In this document: in pieces, positions 52,237-61,520 of the stretch | Position numbering within the stretch: position 1 is the first letter of the stretch | Layout of the letters: each line of letters opens with the position of its first letter | Source of the DNA: Trinickia caryophylli | GTDB lineage: Bacteria; Pseudomonadota; Gammaproteobacteria; Burkholderiales; Burkholderiaceae | Assembly (NCBI RefSeq): GCF_034424545.1 | Contig: NZ_CP139970.1 | Span: 2,480,001-2,544,000, forward strand | Reading direction: 5' to 3' | DNA: 64,000 nucleotides | Made by a program: the position numbers and the translations under genes | The notes under the pieces: generated by a model | Databases searched by the model: none | What the model saw: the letters and a program-made list of their open reading frames with translations, nothing else | What the model was told of the DNA's origin: nothing

Positions 52237-53607
52237 ATGGGCGGCAACGATCAAAAAAGCTTCCGAGGAGCCGTTGCCGATGATCCCCTATCTTCTGTTC
52301 GCAGCCACCGGCCGCCTGTCGAGGCGGTCATGGTGAGCATGCTGCAAGACGTGGCCGCCACCCCCCGGGCCGGCCTCGAGTTCGACATGGTTTCGGGTCT
52401 GCAGCGCTATTCGCTGCGCCACCGCGACCTCACGCTCACGAGCGTTTTCCAGCCGATCTTCAGTCTGTCGCACCTGCGCGCCGTCGGCTACGAGGGTTTG
52501 CTGCGCGCGCACGATGCCTTCGATTGCCCGGTGTCGCCGCTGGACGTTTTCGGCGAGGCGTCGCGCCAGGGCGAGCTGAATCACGTCGACCGCCTCGCGC
52601 TCACGCTGCATCTGGAGAACTTCAAGATGCTAGGGGCCGAGCGGGAGTGGCTTTTTCTCAACGTTCACCCCGGCGCGCTGACCGATTCGTACCAGGCAGC
52701 CGCCTTCGCGGCCAATCTGGCCCGGCTCGGAATCCCGCCGCGGCGCATCGTGCTGGAGATGCAGGAGGCACCGATGCACGACTTCGAACGCATCGCGGAG
52801 GAGGCGCGGCGTCTGCGCGAGCAGGGTTTCCTGATCGCACTCGACGATTTCGGCGCCGGCGACTCGAATCTCGAGCGGATCTGGCAGCTCGACCCCGACA
52901 TCGTCAAAATCGATCGCATGATGCTTTCGCACGCCGCGCATCGGACCGAGGCCGCGACTATCCTGCCCGGCTTCGTTGCGCTGCTGCACGAGGCCGGCAA
53001 GCTCGTGCTCGTAGAGGGCGTGGAAACGGAGCACGAGGCTCAGCTCGCATTCGCCTGCGACGCCGATTTCGTACAGGGCTTCTATTTCGGCCGCCCGGGT
53101 GCGGGCTCGGCCGACAGCGGCTATGCGGCCGCGCGCATCGCCGAGCTGGCCGAGCACCATCGCACGCAGGGCGAGGCGCGCGAGCGCCGCCGCGCCGCCC
53201 GGCTCGCGCCCTATCTGCGCGCGTTCGTGCGCGCGGGCGAGCGCCTGAGCGACGGCGAGCCGCTCGAAGAGGTCTGCTGGAACTTTCTCGCGCTCGACTG
53301 CGCGGCGCGCTGCTTCCTGCTCGACGAGCAGGGCCAGCAGGCGGGCCGCAATATCGTGTTGCGCGCCGACCGGGCCGGTCACGACGAAGCGCGCTTCATG
53401 CCGGTTGCCGACGCTCAGGGTGCCAACTGGATGCGGCGCCCCTATTTCCGCGCGGCGATGGATGCGCCCGAGCGCGTGCACGCGACCAAGCCGTATCTTT
53501 CGATCAACGAAGCGCAGCCCTGCGTCACACTTTCGCTCGCGGTGCGCATCGGCGAGCGCCTGTGCGTGCTTTGCGGCGACATCGACTGGGTGGAGGAGGA
53601 GGCGTGA
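52237..53607 (+). CDS. EAL-domain c-di-GMP phosphodiesterase with C-terminal sensor domain
   Basis: A 456-residue protein. The EAL domain covers residues about 55-300; its signature reads YEGLLR instead of EALLR, but the other catalytic elements remain: Asn in FLNVHP, Glu in VLEMQE, the DDFGAGDSN loop, Lys in VKID, Glu in LVEGVET and Gln in QGFYFGRP. Activity is therefore likely. The C-terminal part (about 320-450, with WMRRPYFRAAMDAPE, TKPYLSINEAQPCVTLS and DIDW) is a PAS/Cache-like sensor as in YkuI-type proteins, here without membrane segments. ATG 52237 has GGAG upstream; ATG 52330 is the alternative. Confidence 0.88.
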   Translation: MGGNDQKSFRGAVADDPLSSVRSHRPPVEAVMVSMLQDVAATPRAGLEFDMVSGLQRYSLRHRDLTLTSVFQPIFSLSHLRAVGYEGLLRAHDAFDCPVSPLDVFGEASRQGELNHVDRLALTLHLENFKMLGAEREWLFLNVHPGALTDSYQAAAFAANLARLGIPPRRIVLEMQEAPMHDFERIAEEARRLREQGFLIALDDFGAGDSNLERIWQLDPDIVKIDRMMLSHAAHRTEAATILPGFVALLHEAGKLVLVEGVETEHEAQLAFACDADFVQGFYFGRPGAGSADSGYAAARIAELAEHHRTQGEARERRRAARLAPYLRAFVRAGERLSDGEPLEEVCWNFLALDCAARCFLLDEQGQQAGRNIVLRADRAGHDEARFMPVADAQGANWMRRPYFRAAMDAPERVHATKPYLSINEAQPCVTLSLAVRIGERLCVLCGDIDWVEEEA

Positions 53608-53699
53608 TCGTGGTTTTTGCGGATTAAGCAGCCGGCCCGATATACCGACACACTGCTCGACGGCGCAGAAACGAAACGAAGCCGTCCTGGAGAGGGTCG

Positions 53700-54902
53700 A
53701 TGAAGGCATGGAACGGGCGCGTCATGGGGCGCGTCATGGGGCGCACCTTGGAGCGCGCAGGCAAGCTGCTGGCCAGTGCGATTGCCGTGGCGGCGCTTGC
53801 GCCGAGTGGGGCGAGCGCGCAGGAGACGATCAGGATCGGCGTGCCCGCGCCGCTCTCGGGCAGCTTCGCGAATGCCGGCAGCGACATCGTGAACGCGGCG
53901 AAGCTGGCGGCAGCCGAGATCAACCGTGGCGGCGGCGTGCTCGGTCGGGCCGTCGAAATCGTGCCGGCGGACGACGCGTGCGATGCGAACACCGGCCCGA
54001 TGGCGGCGCAGGCGCTCGTTCGAGCGGGCGTCGTCGCGGCGGCAGGTGGCTACTGCTCGGGCGCGGCGCTGCCCGAGATGCTCGTCTTTCATCGCGCGGG
54101 CGTGCCGTATGTACTCGACGCCTCGACCAACCCGCGTCTCACGAGCCTCGGCTACCCCGAGGCGTTTCGCACCATCGGCCGCGACGATCTCGAAAGCGAG
54201 TTCGTGGCGGATTTCATCGTCAAGGTGTTGCACGCGCGGCGCGTGGCCGTCGTCGACGACGGCTCGACCTACTCGAAAGGGCTTGCCGAAGGAGCCGTCG
54301 CGGCGCTGAAGGAAAAAAGCGTCGAGCTCGTGTTTCGCCAAACGATCACGCCGGGGCAAACCGACTATACGCCCATGCTGCGCGCGCTCGCGGCCAGCCG
54401 GCCGGACGTTTTCTACTACGCCGGCTATTTTCCCGAAGCGGGCCTGCTCGCCCGACAGGCGCGTGCGCTCGGCCTCGCGCTCACGCTGATGGCGGGCGGC
54501 GCGGCGAACGACCCGGAGCTGATGAAGGTCGGCGGCTCGGCCACGGACGGCATGATCGTCACCTGCGAGCCGATTCCGCAGTTCATGAAAAGCGCGCGGC
54601 CGTTCGTGAAGGCGTATGCGCAAACTTACGGTCGCCCCGCGGGCCCTTACTCCGCCTACGAGTACGACGCCGTGCACGCGATCGCGCGGGCGATCGCGCT
54701 GGCGGGCTCGCCGAAGCCGGCCGATATCGCCGCGGCGTTGAAGCGCCTTCCCGAATACAAGGGGGCGACCGGCGAGATTGCCTTCGATGCGAAGGGGGAC
54801 CGGCGCGTCGCCCCCTATATGGCGATGATCGTGCGGGGTGCCGCTTTCGAGCCGTACCGCCGCCGCGATGCGCACGGGCGCTGGGTCGACGCGAAGGAGT
54901 AA
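53700..54902 (+). CDS. branched-chain amino acid-type ABC transporter substrate-binding protein
   Basis: A 400-residue periplasmic binding protein of the LivJ/type I fold. The signal peptide includes LLASAIAVAALAPSGASAQ, preceded by an unusual VMGRVMGR repeat. The mature domain begins ETIRIGVPAPLSGSFANAGSDIVNAAKLAAAEINRGGGVLG, with the ligand-contacting GGYCSGAALPE loop. No permease or ATPase genes (livHMGF) adjoin, so it is an orphan that may work with a distant transporter or act in sensing. ATG 53700 follows GGAGAGGG; in-frame ATGs at 53724 and 53736 arise from the repeat. Convergent with the indolepyruvate oxidoreductase. Confidence 0.9.
   Translation: MKAWNGRVMGRVMGRTLERAGKLLASAIAVAALAPSGASAQETIRIGVPAPLSGSFANAGSDIVNAAKLAAAEINRGGGVLGRAVEIVPADDACDANTGPMAAQALVRAGVVAAAGGYCSGAALPEMLVFHRAGVPYVLDASTNPRLTSLGYPEAFRTIGRDDLESEFVADFIVKVLHARRVAVVDDGSTYSKGLAEGAVAALKEKSVELVFRQTITPGQTDYTPMLRALAASRPDVFYYAGYFPEAGLLARQARALGLALTLMAGGAANDPELMKVGGSATDGMIVTCEPIPQFMKSARPFVKAYAQTYGRPAGPYSAYEYDAVHAIARAIALAGSPKPADIAAALKRLPEYKGATGEIAFDAKGDRRVAPYMAMIVRGAAFEPYRRRDAHGRWVDAKE
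53715..53738. repeat. tandem 12-bp repeat within a signal-peptide coding region
   Basis: Two perfect copies of GGGCGCGTCATG plus a partial third give VMGRVMGR ahead of the hydrophobic signal core. Each copy supplies an in-frame ATG, so the preprotein has three possible starts. Confidence 0.8.
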
Positions 54903-54990
54903 CGCGCGGGCCGGCGTGTCGGGTGTGTCGGGCGCGGGCGGGGGGCGTTGAAGCCGAGACCGCCCGTTGCCGGCCGTCGACGGCGAGCCG

Positions 54991-57900
54991 TCAGCGTGCG
55001 ACAACCACCGGAATGCCGCGCAGCGACCCGGCACCCTTCGCGGCGGCGAGGGCGGCCTGCACGGCGTCGCTCGTCGCCGGCTCGATCGCAAGGCGCGCAG
55101 CGAGTTCGCGCTCGGTTCGCTTGACGCTCGCGAGGTTGGCGAGCTTCACGTGGCCGTAGCCGCGCACGCGCGCGTGCAGCGACGCGAGTGCCGCGAGTGT
55201 GGCGTGCGTCGCGGGGTCGCCGGCATTCGACGGATCGAGGCGCACGAACGCCTGCCGCATCGTGACCTCGTAATCGTCCGCCAGCGCGCGCTCCATGCGG
55301 CGCTCGAGCGTGCGGCCAAACGGATCGAAAGCCGTGCCGCGAAGGACGCGCCACTTCGCCAGTACGCCGAGTGCGGGCCACAGCCATTGGCCGAACGTCA
55401 TCTTGCGCGGCACACCGCGGCTGTCCGGCTTGGCGAGCATCGGCGGCGCGAGATTGAATTTCACGCGGAAGTTCCGGCCTGCCTCGCCTTCGAACTGCGC
55501 TTCGAGCGCGGCGCGAAACTCGGGCGCGCAATGAAGCCGCGCCACTTCGTACTCGTCCTTCACCGCGAGCAGTCGATAAAACGTTGCGGCGACGGCCTCG
55601 GCGATGCCGGCGCCCGGCACGATGCGAGCGGCTTCGCGCGCCGCGTCGACGAGCGCGCGATAACGCGCGACATAGCGCGGGCCGCCGTAAGCGGCGAGCC
55701 GCGCTTCGCGATCGGCGACGAGCGCATCGAGCGCATCGAGCTCGTCGGGCGCGGCCGTGCGTTGCCGCCCCGCGGTAGCCGGGAGGGCGTGCCGCTCGGC
55801 CCACAAGGCCTCGAGCGCGGCGGTGTCGCCGGCGGCGAGCCTGCCAATGGCGAACGCGAGCTTGTTCATCGGCACGGCCACGTCGTTGAGTTCGATCGCA
55901 CGCATCAGCGCCGCGTGCGAGACGGGCACGAGCCCGAGCTGCCACGCGAAGCCGAGCATCAGCATATTGGCGCCGATGGTGTCGCCTAGGAATTTGCCGG
56001 CAAGCGCCTGGGCGTCGCAGGTCGCGAGGCGCTCAGCCCCGGCCGCGTGCCCCATCTTGTCGAGCAGCGCATCGGCATGCAGGCTCGCGTCGGGATCGCG
56101 CACGAACGCGGCATTCGGAATCGGATGCGTGTTGACGACGATGCGCGTGCGGCCGTGGCGCACAGTCTGCAGGGCATCGGCGCTGGCGCCGACCACCATG
56201 TCGCACGCTAGCAGCAGGTCGGCCTGCTGCGTGTCGATGCGCACCTGATTGAGCCATTCGTCGCGCTGGGCGAAGCGCACGAACGAGAGCACGGAGCCCC
56301 CCTTTTGCGCAAAGCCCATGAAGTCGAGCACCGAGGCGCTCTTGCCCTCGAGATGCGCCGCCATGCTGATGAGCGCGCCGACCGTCACCACGCCGGTGCC
56401 GCCCACGCCCGTGACGAGAATGTCGTAGGGGGCGGCGTCGAGCGTCGTGGCGGGTTGCGGGAGGGCATCGACGCGCGCGGCGAGCGAGGCTTCGTCGAAC
56501 GCCACGCCGGCCGCTTTTTTGAGGGTGGCGCCTTCGACCGTCACGAAGCTCGGGCAAAAGCCGCCCACGCAGGAAAAGTCCTTGTTGCAAGACGACTGAT
56601 CGATGCGGCGCTTGCGGCCGAGCGGCGTTTCCACGGGCTCGACCGACAGGCAATTCGATTGCACGCCGCAGTCGCCGCAGCCCTCGCAGACTTCCTCGTT
56701 GATGAAAAGGCGCTTGTCGGGGTCCGGATACTGGCCTTTCTTGCGGCGGCGGCGTTTTTCGGCGGCACAGGTCTGATCGTAGATGAGCACGCTCACGCCC
56801 TCGACTTCGCGCAGCTCGCGCTGCACCGCGTCCAGCTCGCTGCGCGGATGAAACGTCGTGCCCTTCGGAAAGAGATCGTGGTGGCCATCGTACTTGTGGG
56901 GTTCGTCCGAGACCACGACGAAGCGCGACACGCCTTCGGCCTCGACTTGCCGCGCGATTTGCGGCACGGAAATGCTGCCATCCACGGGCTGTCCGCCCGT
57001 CATCGCCACCGCATCGTTGTAAAGAATCTTGTAGGTGATGTTCGCGCGCGCGGCCACCGCCTGACGGATCGCGAGAATGCCGGAATGGAAATAGGTGCCG
57101 TCGCCGAGATTCTGGAACACATGCCGCGTGCGCGTGAACATCGAATGCGCAACCCAGTCCACGCCTTCGCCCCCCATCTGGATGAGCCCGGTCGTGTCGC
57201 GATCCATCCATGACGCCATGAAGTGGCAGCCAATGCCGGCTTGCGCAATCGAGCCCTCCGGTACCTTCGTCGACGTATTGTGCGGGCAGCCGGAACAGAA
57301 ATAGGGCGTGCGCCTCACGGCGTCGGCTGCGTTGGACAGGATGGCGGGCGCGACGAGATCGACGACACGTTCGCGTCGGTCGAGCGCGGGGCGGTGGCGG
57401 GCGAGCCAGTCGGCGAGCACCGGCAGGACGCGCGAGGGCCGCAGCTCGCCGAGCGCGGCCACGAGCGAGGCGCCGGCCGCGTCGTGCTTGCCGATGACAA
57501 CCGGGCGCGAACCTTCGGTACGGTTATAGAGGTGGTCCTTGATCTGCTGCTCGACGACGGGCCCTTTCTCTTCGATCACGAGCACTTCGCGCAATCTGTC
57601 GACGAAGCGGTCGATGCGGCTCGTTTCGAGCGGAAACGAGAGCCCGACCTTGTAGATCCGCACGCCGGCCGCGTCGAGGTCGGCCGGCGAAAGATCGAGG
57701 CGGCGCAGGGCTTCCATCAGATCGAGATGCGCCTTGCCGCAGGTGACGATGCCCACATCGGCTCGCGGGCTCGGTGCGATCCACTTGTCGATGCTGTTCG
57801 CGCGCGCGAAGCTGCGTACGGCGTCGAGCTTCGCGGCGAGCCGCGCCTCGATGGCGAGGCTGGGCAGATCGGGCCAGCGGTTGTGCAAGCCGTCGGCCGG

Positions 57901-58617
57901 CGGCACGTGTTCGGGCGAGCCGGACCATTCGGTCTGCAGCGCGTCGAGGTCGACCGTCGCACCCGATTCGACCGTCTCCGAAATCGCCTTGAAACCGACC
58001 CATGCACCCGAGAAGCGGGACAGCGCGAAGCCATACAGGCCGAACTCGAGCATCTCGGCGACGTTCGACGGATTCACGATCGGCATGTGCCAGCCGATCA
58101 TCGCGAAATCGCTCTGATGCGGCATCGACGACGACACGCAGCCGTGATCGTCGCCCGCGACCACGAGCACGCCGCCGTGCGGCGAGGCACCGTAGGCGTT
58201 GCCGTGCTTGAGCGCGTCGCCGGCGCGATCGACGCCGGGGCCCTTGCCGTACCACATGGCAAATACGCCGTCGACGGTGCGCTCGGGATCGGCCTCGATG
58301 CGCTGGGTGCCGAGCACGGCCGTGCCGCCGAGTTCCTCGTTGATGGCGGGCAGAAAGCGCACGTCGTGAGCGTCGAGCAGCTTTTTCGCTTTCCACATCT
58401 GCTGGTCGACCATGCCGAGCGGCGAGCCCCGGTAGCCGCTCATGAAGCCGGCGGTACGCAACGTTCGCGCGCGATCGAGCCGGCGCTGCATCAGCATGAG
58501 CCGCACGAGGGCCTGCGTGCCGGTGAGGAAAATGCGTCCGCGCACGGCGGTGAGGTTGTCCGCCAGCCGATAGTCGGCGAGCGGGGGCGTGCCGGCTATC
58601 GGCTGGCGGGCGGTCAT
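54991..58617 (-). CDS. indolepyruvate ferredoxin oxidoreductase (fused subunits)
   Basis: A 1208-residue single-chain 2-oxoacid:ferredoxin oxidoreductase. It decarboxylates aryl pyruvates from transaminated aromatic (and perhaps branched-chain) amino acids to acyl-CoA using thiamine pyrophosphate. Order: pyruvate-oxidoreductase-like N-terminal domain (RTAGFMSGYRGSPLG), TPP-binding domain (GIGCHFMASWMDRDTTG, YNDAVAMTGGQP), 4Fe-4S motifs (CEGCGDCGVQSNC; CNKDFSCVGGFCPSF), then the gamma-type domain (LVTGVGGTGVVTVG). Such fused forms are common in beta-proteobacteria. ATG 58617 follows GGAGAC; an 18-codon extension is rejected. Transcribed alone. Confidence 0.93.
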   Translation of the reverse strand: MTARQPIAGTPPLADYRLADNLTAVRGRIFLTGTQALVRLMLMQRRLDRARTLRTAGFMSGYRGSPLGMVDQQMWKAKKLLDAHDVRFLPAINEELGGTAVLGTQRIEADPERTVDGVFAMWYGKGPGVDRAGDALKHGNAYGASPHGGVLVVAGDDHGCVSSSMPHQSDFAMIGWHMPIVNPSNVAEMLEFGLYGFALSRFSGAWVGFKAISETVESGATVDLDALQTEWSGSPEHVPPADGLHNRWPDLPSLAIEARLAAKLDAVRSFARANSIDKWIAPSPRADVGIVTCGKAHLDLMEALRRLDLSPADLDAAGVRIYKVGLSFPLETSRIDRFVDRLREVLVIEEKGPVVEQQIKDHLYNRTEGSRPVVIGKHDAAGASLVAALGELRPSRVLPVLADWLARHRPALDRRERVVDLVAPAILSNAADAVRRTPYFCSGCPHNTSTKVPEGSIAQAGIGCHFMASWMDRDTTGLIQMGGEGVDWVAHSMFTRTRHVFQNLGDGTYFHSGILAIRQAVAARANITYKILYNDAVAMTGGQPVDGSISVPQIARQVEAEGVSRFVVVSDEPHKYDGHHDLFPKGTTFHPRSELDAVQRELREVEGVSVLIYDQTCAAEKRRRRKKGQYPDPDKRLFINEEVCEGCGDCGVQSNCLSVEPVETPLGRKRRIDQSSCNKDFSCVGGFCPSFVTVEGATLKKAAGVAFDEASLAARVDALPQPATTLDAAPYDILVTGVGGTGVVTVGALISMAAHLEGKSASVLDFMGFAQKGGSVLSFVRFAQRDEWLNQVRIDTQQADLLLACDMVVGASADALQTVRHGRTRIVVNTHPIPNAAFVRDPDASLHADALLDKMGHAAGAERLATCDAQALAGKFLGDTIGANMLMLGFAWQLGLVPVSHAALMRAIELNDVAVPMNKLAFAIGRLAAGDTAALEALWAERHALPATAGRQRTAAPDELDALDALVADREARLAAYGGPRYVARYRALVDAAREAARIVPGAGIAEAVAATFYRLLAVKDEYEVARLHCAPEFRAALEAQFEGEAGRNFRVKFNLAPPMLAKPDSRGVPRKMTFGQWLWPALGVLAKWRVLRGTAFDPFGRTLERRMERALADDYEVTMRQAFVRLDPSNAGDPATHATLAALASLHARVRGYGHVKLANLASVKRTERELAARLAIEPATSDAVQAALAAAKGAGSLRGIPVVVAR

Positions 58618-58917
58618 CGATCTGTCTCCATTCCATGCGTCATGCGCGCATGGGATCCGTTCGTGGCGCACGACATTCGCGCGCCGGCGCGTCGGCCGGC
58701 CGCGCCGTCATGCGGCGATGCCTTCATTGTTTCGCGTCAATAACGAACGATTTTGCTTATCTTGCGGGCCGCCGCCCGGCTTCTCGGGCAGTTCCTGCGT
58801 CAAAGCCGCGTTTCAGGAGTGAGACCATGCGCCGCAGCGCACAAATCGAAAAAACAGGGTAGCGGCTGCCGCCGGCGAGCGTGGTGCGCCGGGCGTGCAT
58901 AGGGAGGGCTGCGCCGC
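58618..58917. other. 300-bp intergenic region
   Basis: It lies upstream of the indolepyruvate oxidoreductase start and downstream of the KirBac-type gene, so it should hold the oxidoreductase promoter. Short frames are present but none looks coding. I see no clear operator; an A-rich patch at 58847-58857 (ATCGAAAAAAC) is the only low-GC feature. Confidence 0.4.
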
Positions 58918-59877
58918 CTATTGGTCGAGGGGCGTGACGTCGTGAAAATGCGTGTAGTCGATATGGCGCATACCGTCCTCGTCGTCGTAAAGGAGATCGA
59001 CGAACCGATGCTGCCAGCGGATTTCGTCGTGCGACCAGGCATGGCGGGCTTCCATCGACTGCGTCGTCGTTTCGTCCGCGCCTTCGATATGAAGCATCAG
59101 CGAAGCGCGGCTCGCGGCGAGGCTTTCGGCGCTTTCGCCCGCAAGCGGACTCGTCTCGTCGATCACATGCATCAGGTTCCAGCCGAGCAGGAAGATCGGA
59201 TGGCGGTCGCGCACGAGCGCAAGGTCGGCGATGCGCCAGACGCGGTACCCCTCGGGCGTTGTCTCGTAGCGCATGAGCCGCAGCTTCGCGCCGGCCTCGC
59301 CAATCACGTTTTGCCGCGCGTTCGCCACGCGCACCATCAGCGTCGGCTTGCCGTCTATCGGTTGGACCACCGCGTAGTGCGAGAACATGATGAGCGCGCG
59401 CGGGCGCGAAAAGCGCACGAAGATGAGGCCGGTTGCCAAGGCGATGCTCGACATGCCCGTGAAGATTTCGAGCGACGCGATTAGGTGCGCGTAAGCGGTG
59501 CGCGGATGCATGTCGCCGTAGCCGACTGTTGCGAGCGTCTCCACGCTGAAGAAAAAGGCGCCGAGGAAGCCCGGTGGCGATTGATTGACGATCGGTGCGT
59601 CGCCGAGCAGGTACAGGCCCGCGAATGCGGCGTTGAGCACGAGGAACAACGCCGCGAGCGACGCGAAGAACGTGGGCCAGCGCGCCGTCAACGCACGGTG
59701 ATAGAGGTCGAGCATGCCCGTCGCGGGCATCCCGTGCGTGACGATCGTACCCGTTTGCGTCCGCACGACGCGCCCGCGCCCGCGTCCGTGCCCGTGCCTT
59801 GCCGCACGCGCGGCGCGGGCCCGCCTGGTTGCCTGCTCGTTTGGGACTCCGGTCTGCTCTCGCGTGTTTGCTTGCAT
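58918..59877 (-). CDS. inward-rectifier-type potassium channel (KirBac)
   Basis: A 319-residue channel subunit. A basic N-terminal segment is followed by two membrane helices around the pore loop with selectivity filter TVGYGD (residues 117-122), then an immunoglobulin-like cytoplasmic domain containing ALIMFSHYAVVQPIDGKPTLMVRVANARQN and ETSPLAGESAESL. This matches KirBac1.1, crystallised from Burkholderia pseudomallei. Tetrameric, in the inner membrane, probably gated by lipid or voltage-independent signals. ATG 59877 is preceded by AGGATGG; a start 13 codons earlier is less likely. Confidence 0.93.
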   Translation of the reverse strand: MQANTREQTGVPNEQATRRARAARAARHGHGRGRGRVVRTQTGTIVTHGMPATGMLDLYHRALTARWPTFFASLAALFLVLNAAFAGLYLLGDAPIVNQSPPGFLGAFFFSVETLATVGYGDMHPRTAYAHLIASLEIFTGMSSIALATGLIFVRFSRPRALIMFSHYAVVQPIDGKPTLMVRVANARQNVIGEAGAKLRLMRYETTPEGYRVWRIADLALVRDRHPIFLLGWNLMHVIDETSPLAGESAESLAASRASLMLHIEGADETTTQSMEARHAWSHDEIRWQHRFVDLLYDDEDGMRHIDYTHFHDVTPLDQ

Positions 59878-59934
59878 GGCGCCATCCTGGGTTCGGATCG
59901 CGCCAGAGCGTAACACGGGTTGATCGCGGGCGAA

Positions 59935-60180
59935 TCAGGGAAACGAACGGGGCTTCGGTACGCCGGCGCCGTGCTCGATGTCGCTTACCGCGCGCTCGTG
60001 CGCGGCTTCGATCGCTTCGCCTTCGCTCGAATAACCGTCGTCGCCGCCGATCGTCGTCCATCGCTGCACGGGCTTTTCGAGGTGGCGGATCTCGTACTCG
60101 GCGTCCCAGCGTGTGCCTTGCAGTGCCAGCGGGCGCACGTGGATGGAATAGACACCGTAGAGATAGAGTTGCTCGGTCAT
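59935..60180 (-). CDS. hypothetical small protein
   Basis: An 81-residue cytosolic protein with a strong ribosome site (GGAGGAGAAC) before ATG 60180. It begins with LYLYGVYSIHVRPLALQGTRWDAEYEIRHL-type alternating strands and ends with a helix containing EGEAIEAAHERAVSDIE, so a small alpha/beta fold is likely. Its size, strand-helix order and the EA-rich helix resemble the next small gene upstream on the same strand, suggesting related proteins. No function is known to me. Confidence 0.65.
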   Translation of the reverse strand: MTEQLYLYGVYSIHVRPLALQGTRWDAEYEIRHLEKPVQRWTTIGGDDGYSSEGEAIEAAHERAVSDIEHGAGVPKPRSFP

Positions 60181-60291
60181 GTTCTCCTCCTACCGCCGGC
60201 GCTGCCGGCGAGCATTCGGGAAAATGCGCCGGATGGGGCGCGACGCGGCGCGCAGGGCGGGAGTGCCCGCGGCGCCTGGCCGCGCGCGGCG

Positions 60292-60513
60292 CTAAAGCTC
60301 GATTTCGCCGAGAATGCGGTGCGCGAGCGCCTTGGCTTCCTCGAGCGCCTCCGAGGCCGTCGCATTCGGAGCGTCGACCTCGTAGGCGGTCGTCTCGAGT
60401 TCGGTCGCATCGTCGCGGGCGAGCGAGACGACGCCCTGGAACTGCCCGTCGTCGAGCTGTCGTACCGTCACGGTCGCCGTGTAGATGCCCTTGGTGTAGG
60501 TGACGTCGTCCAT
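60292..60513 (-). CDS. hypothetical small protein
   Basis: A 73-residue cytosolic protein with a good ribosome site (AAGGAG) before ATG 60513. Strand-rich N-terminal half (YTATVTVRQLDDGQFQGVVSL) followed by a helix (TASEALEEAKALAHRILG): the same beta-then-helix plan as the small protein 111 bp downstream. Possibly a diverged duplicate pair. Function unknown. Confidence 0.65.
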   Translation of the reverse strand: MDDVTYTKGIYTATVTVRQLDDGQFQGVVSLARDDATELETTAYEVDAPNATASEALEEAKALAHRILGEIEL

Positions 60514-60599
60514 GATGCCGCTCCTTCGCTCATCGAGTGGATGCTTTGCATCCTAGCACGGGCATCGGGGATCAATGAGACGGCGTCTTCGCCGCCGTT

Positions 60600-61520
60600 T
60601 TACTCGGCCGGCAGCAGCGCCACCACTTCGTCAAGCGTCGGCGAATGCGCGCCGGCGCGGCGGCAGGCAGCCGCGCCCGCGGCCAGCGCGAAGCCGAGAT
60701 GCGCGCCCCAGCCGCGCTGCGGCCAGCGCATGAGGCTGAACAGCAAACCGCCGATCGACGCGTCGCCGGCGCCGACCGTGTCCACCACCTCGACGCGCGG
60801 CGGCAGTGCCTCGATCGTCTCCTCGCCCGCGAGCAGCGTGGCCGCATGCGGGCCTCGCGTGACGAGCACGGCCGCCTGCGGGTTCAGTGCACGCAGTTCG
60901 GCGAGCGCCGCGTGTTCATCGGTGCCGAAGAGGCAGCGCAGGTCTTCGTCCGAGACCTTGATCAGATCGGCGAGCGCGGCCATGGCCTCGAGGGTCGGAC
61001 GGTACCCGTGCGCCATCAGGTTGCGATAATTCGGATCGAAGCTGATGCGCACGCCGCGCGCACGCAGATCGGCTGCGAGCGTGACCAGCGTGGCCGCGAG
61101 CGGTTGCCGCGCGAGGCTGATGCCGCCGAAGTGCGCCCAGCGCGCCGCGTCGGTCCATCCCTCGGGCAGCAGTTCGGGATCGAAGGTCAGATCGGCGCTG
61201 TTCTCGCCGATGAAGAAATAAGCCGGCGGATGCGCCTCGTGCACGATCGCGAGCAGCGGCGCGCGCTCGACGCGCTGTAAAAAGCGCAGATCGAGCTCGG
61301 CGGCGGCGCTGGCCTGCCAGAGCGTATCGGAAAAACAGTCCATGCCGATCGCACCGGCAAAGGCGCTCGGCACGCCGAGGCGTGCCACGGCACGCGCGAC
61401 GTTCCACCCCGCGCCGCCGGGGTGCGAAACCCATTGCGAGTCGTGTTGGCGCACGAGATCGGTGAGGATGTCGCCTGCGCTCACGAAGAGGGGAAAACCG
61501 GAATGGCGGCTCGTGCTCAT
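60600..61520 (-). CDS. PfkB-family sugar kinase (probable fructokinase)
   Basis: A 306-residue ribokinase/PfkB kinase. The two family signatures are visible: GGAGWNVARAVARLG near residue 30 and the C-terminal VDTVGAGDASIGGLLF with the catalytic aspartate and anion hole. It phosphorylates a sugar hydroxyl with ATP. The start overlaps the epimerase stop by four bases (ATGA). Because AGE-family enzymes often interconvert mannose and fructose, fructose is the most likely substrate, but this comes from context only. Confidence 0.9.
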   Translation of the reverse strand: MSTSRHSGFPLFVSAGDILTDLVRQHDSQWVSHPGGAGWNVARAVARLGVPSAFAGAIGMDCFSDTLWQASAAAELDLRFLQRVERAPLLAIVHEAHPPAYFFIGENSADLTFDPELLPEGWTDAARWAHFGGISLARQPLAATLVTLAADLRARGVRISFDPNYRNLMAHGYRPTLEAMAALADLIKVSDEDLRCLFGTDEHAALAELRALNPQAAVLVTRGPHAATLLAGEETIEALPPRVEVVDTVGAGDASIGGLLFSLMRWPQRGWGAHLGFALAAGAAACRRAGAHSPTLDEVVALLPAE

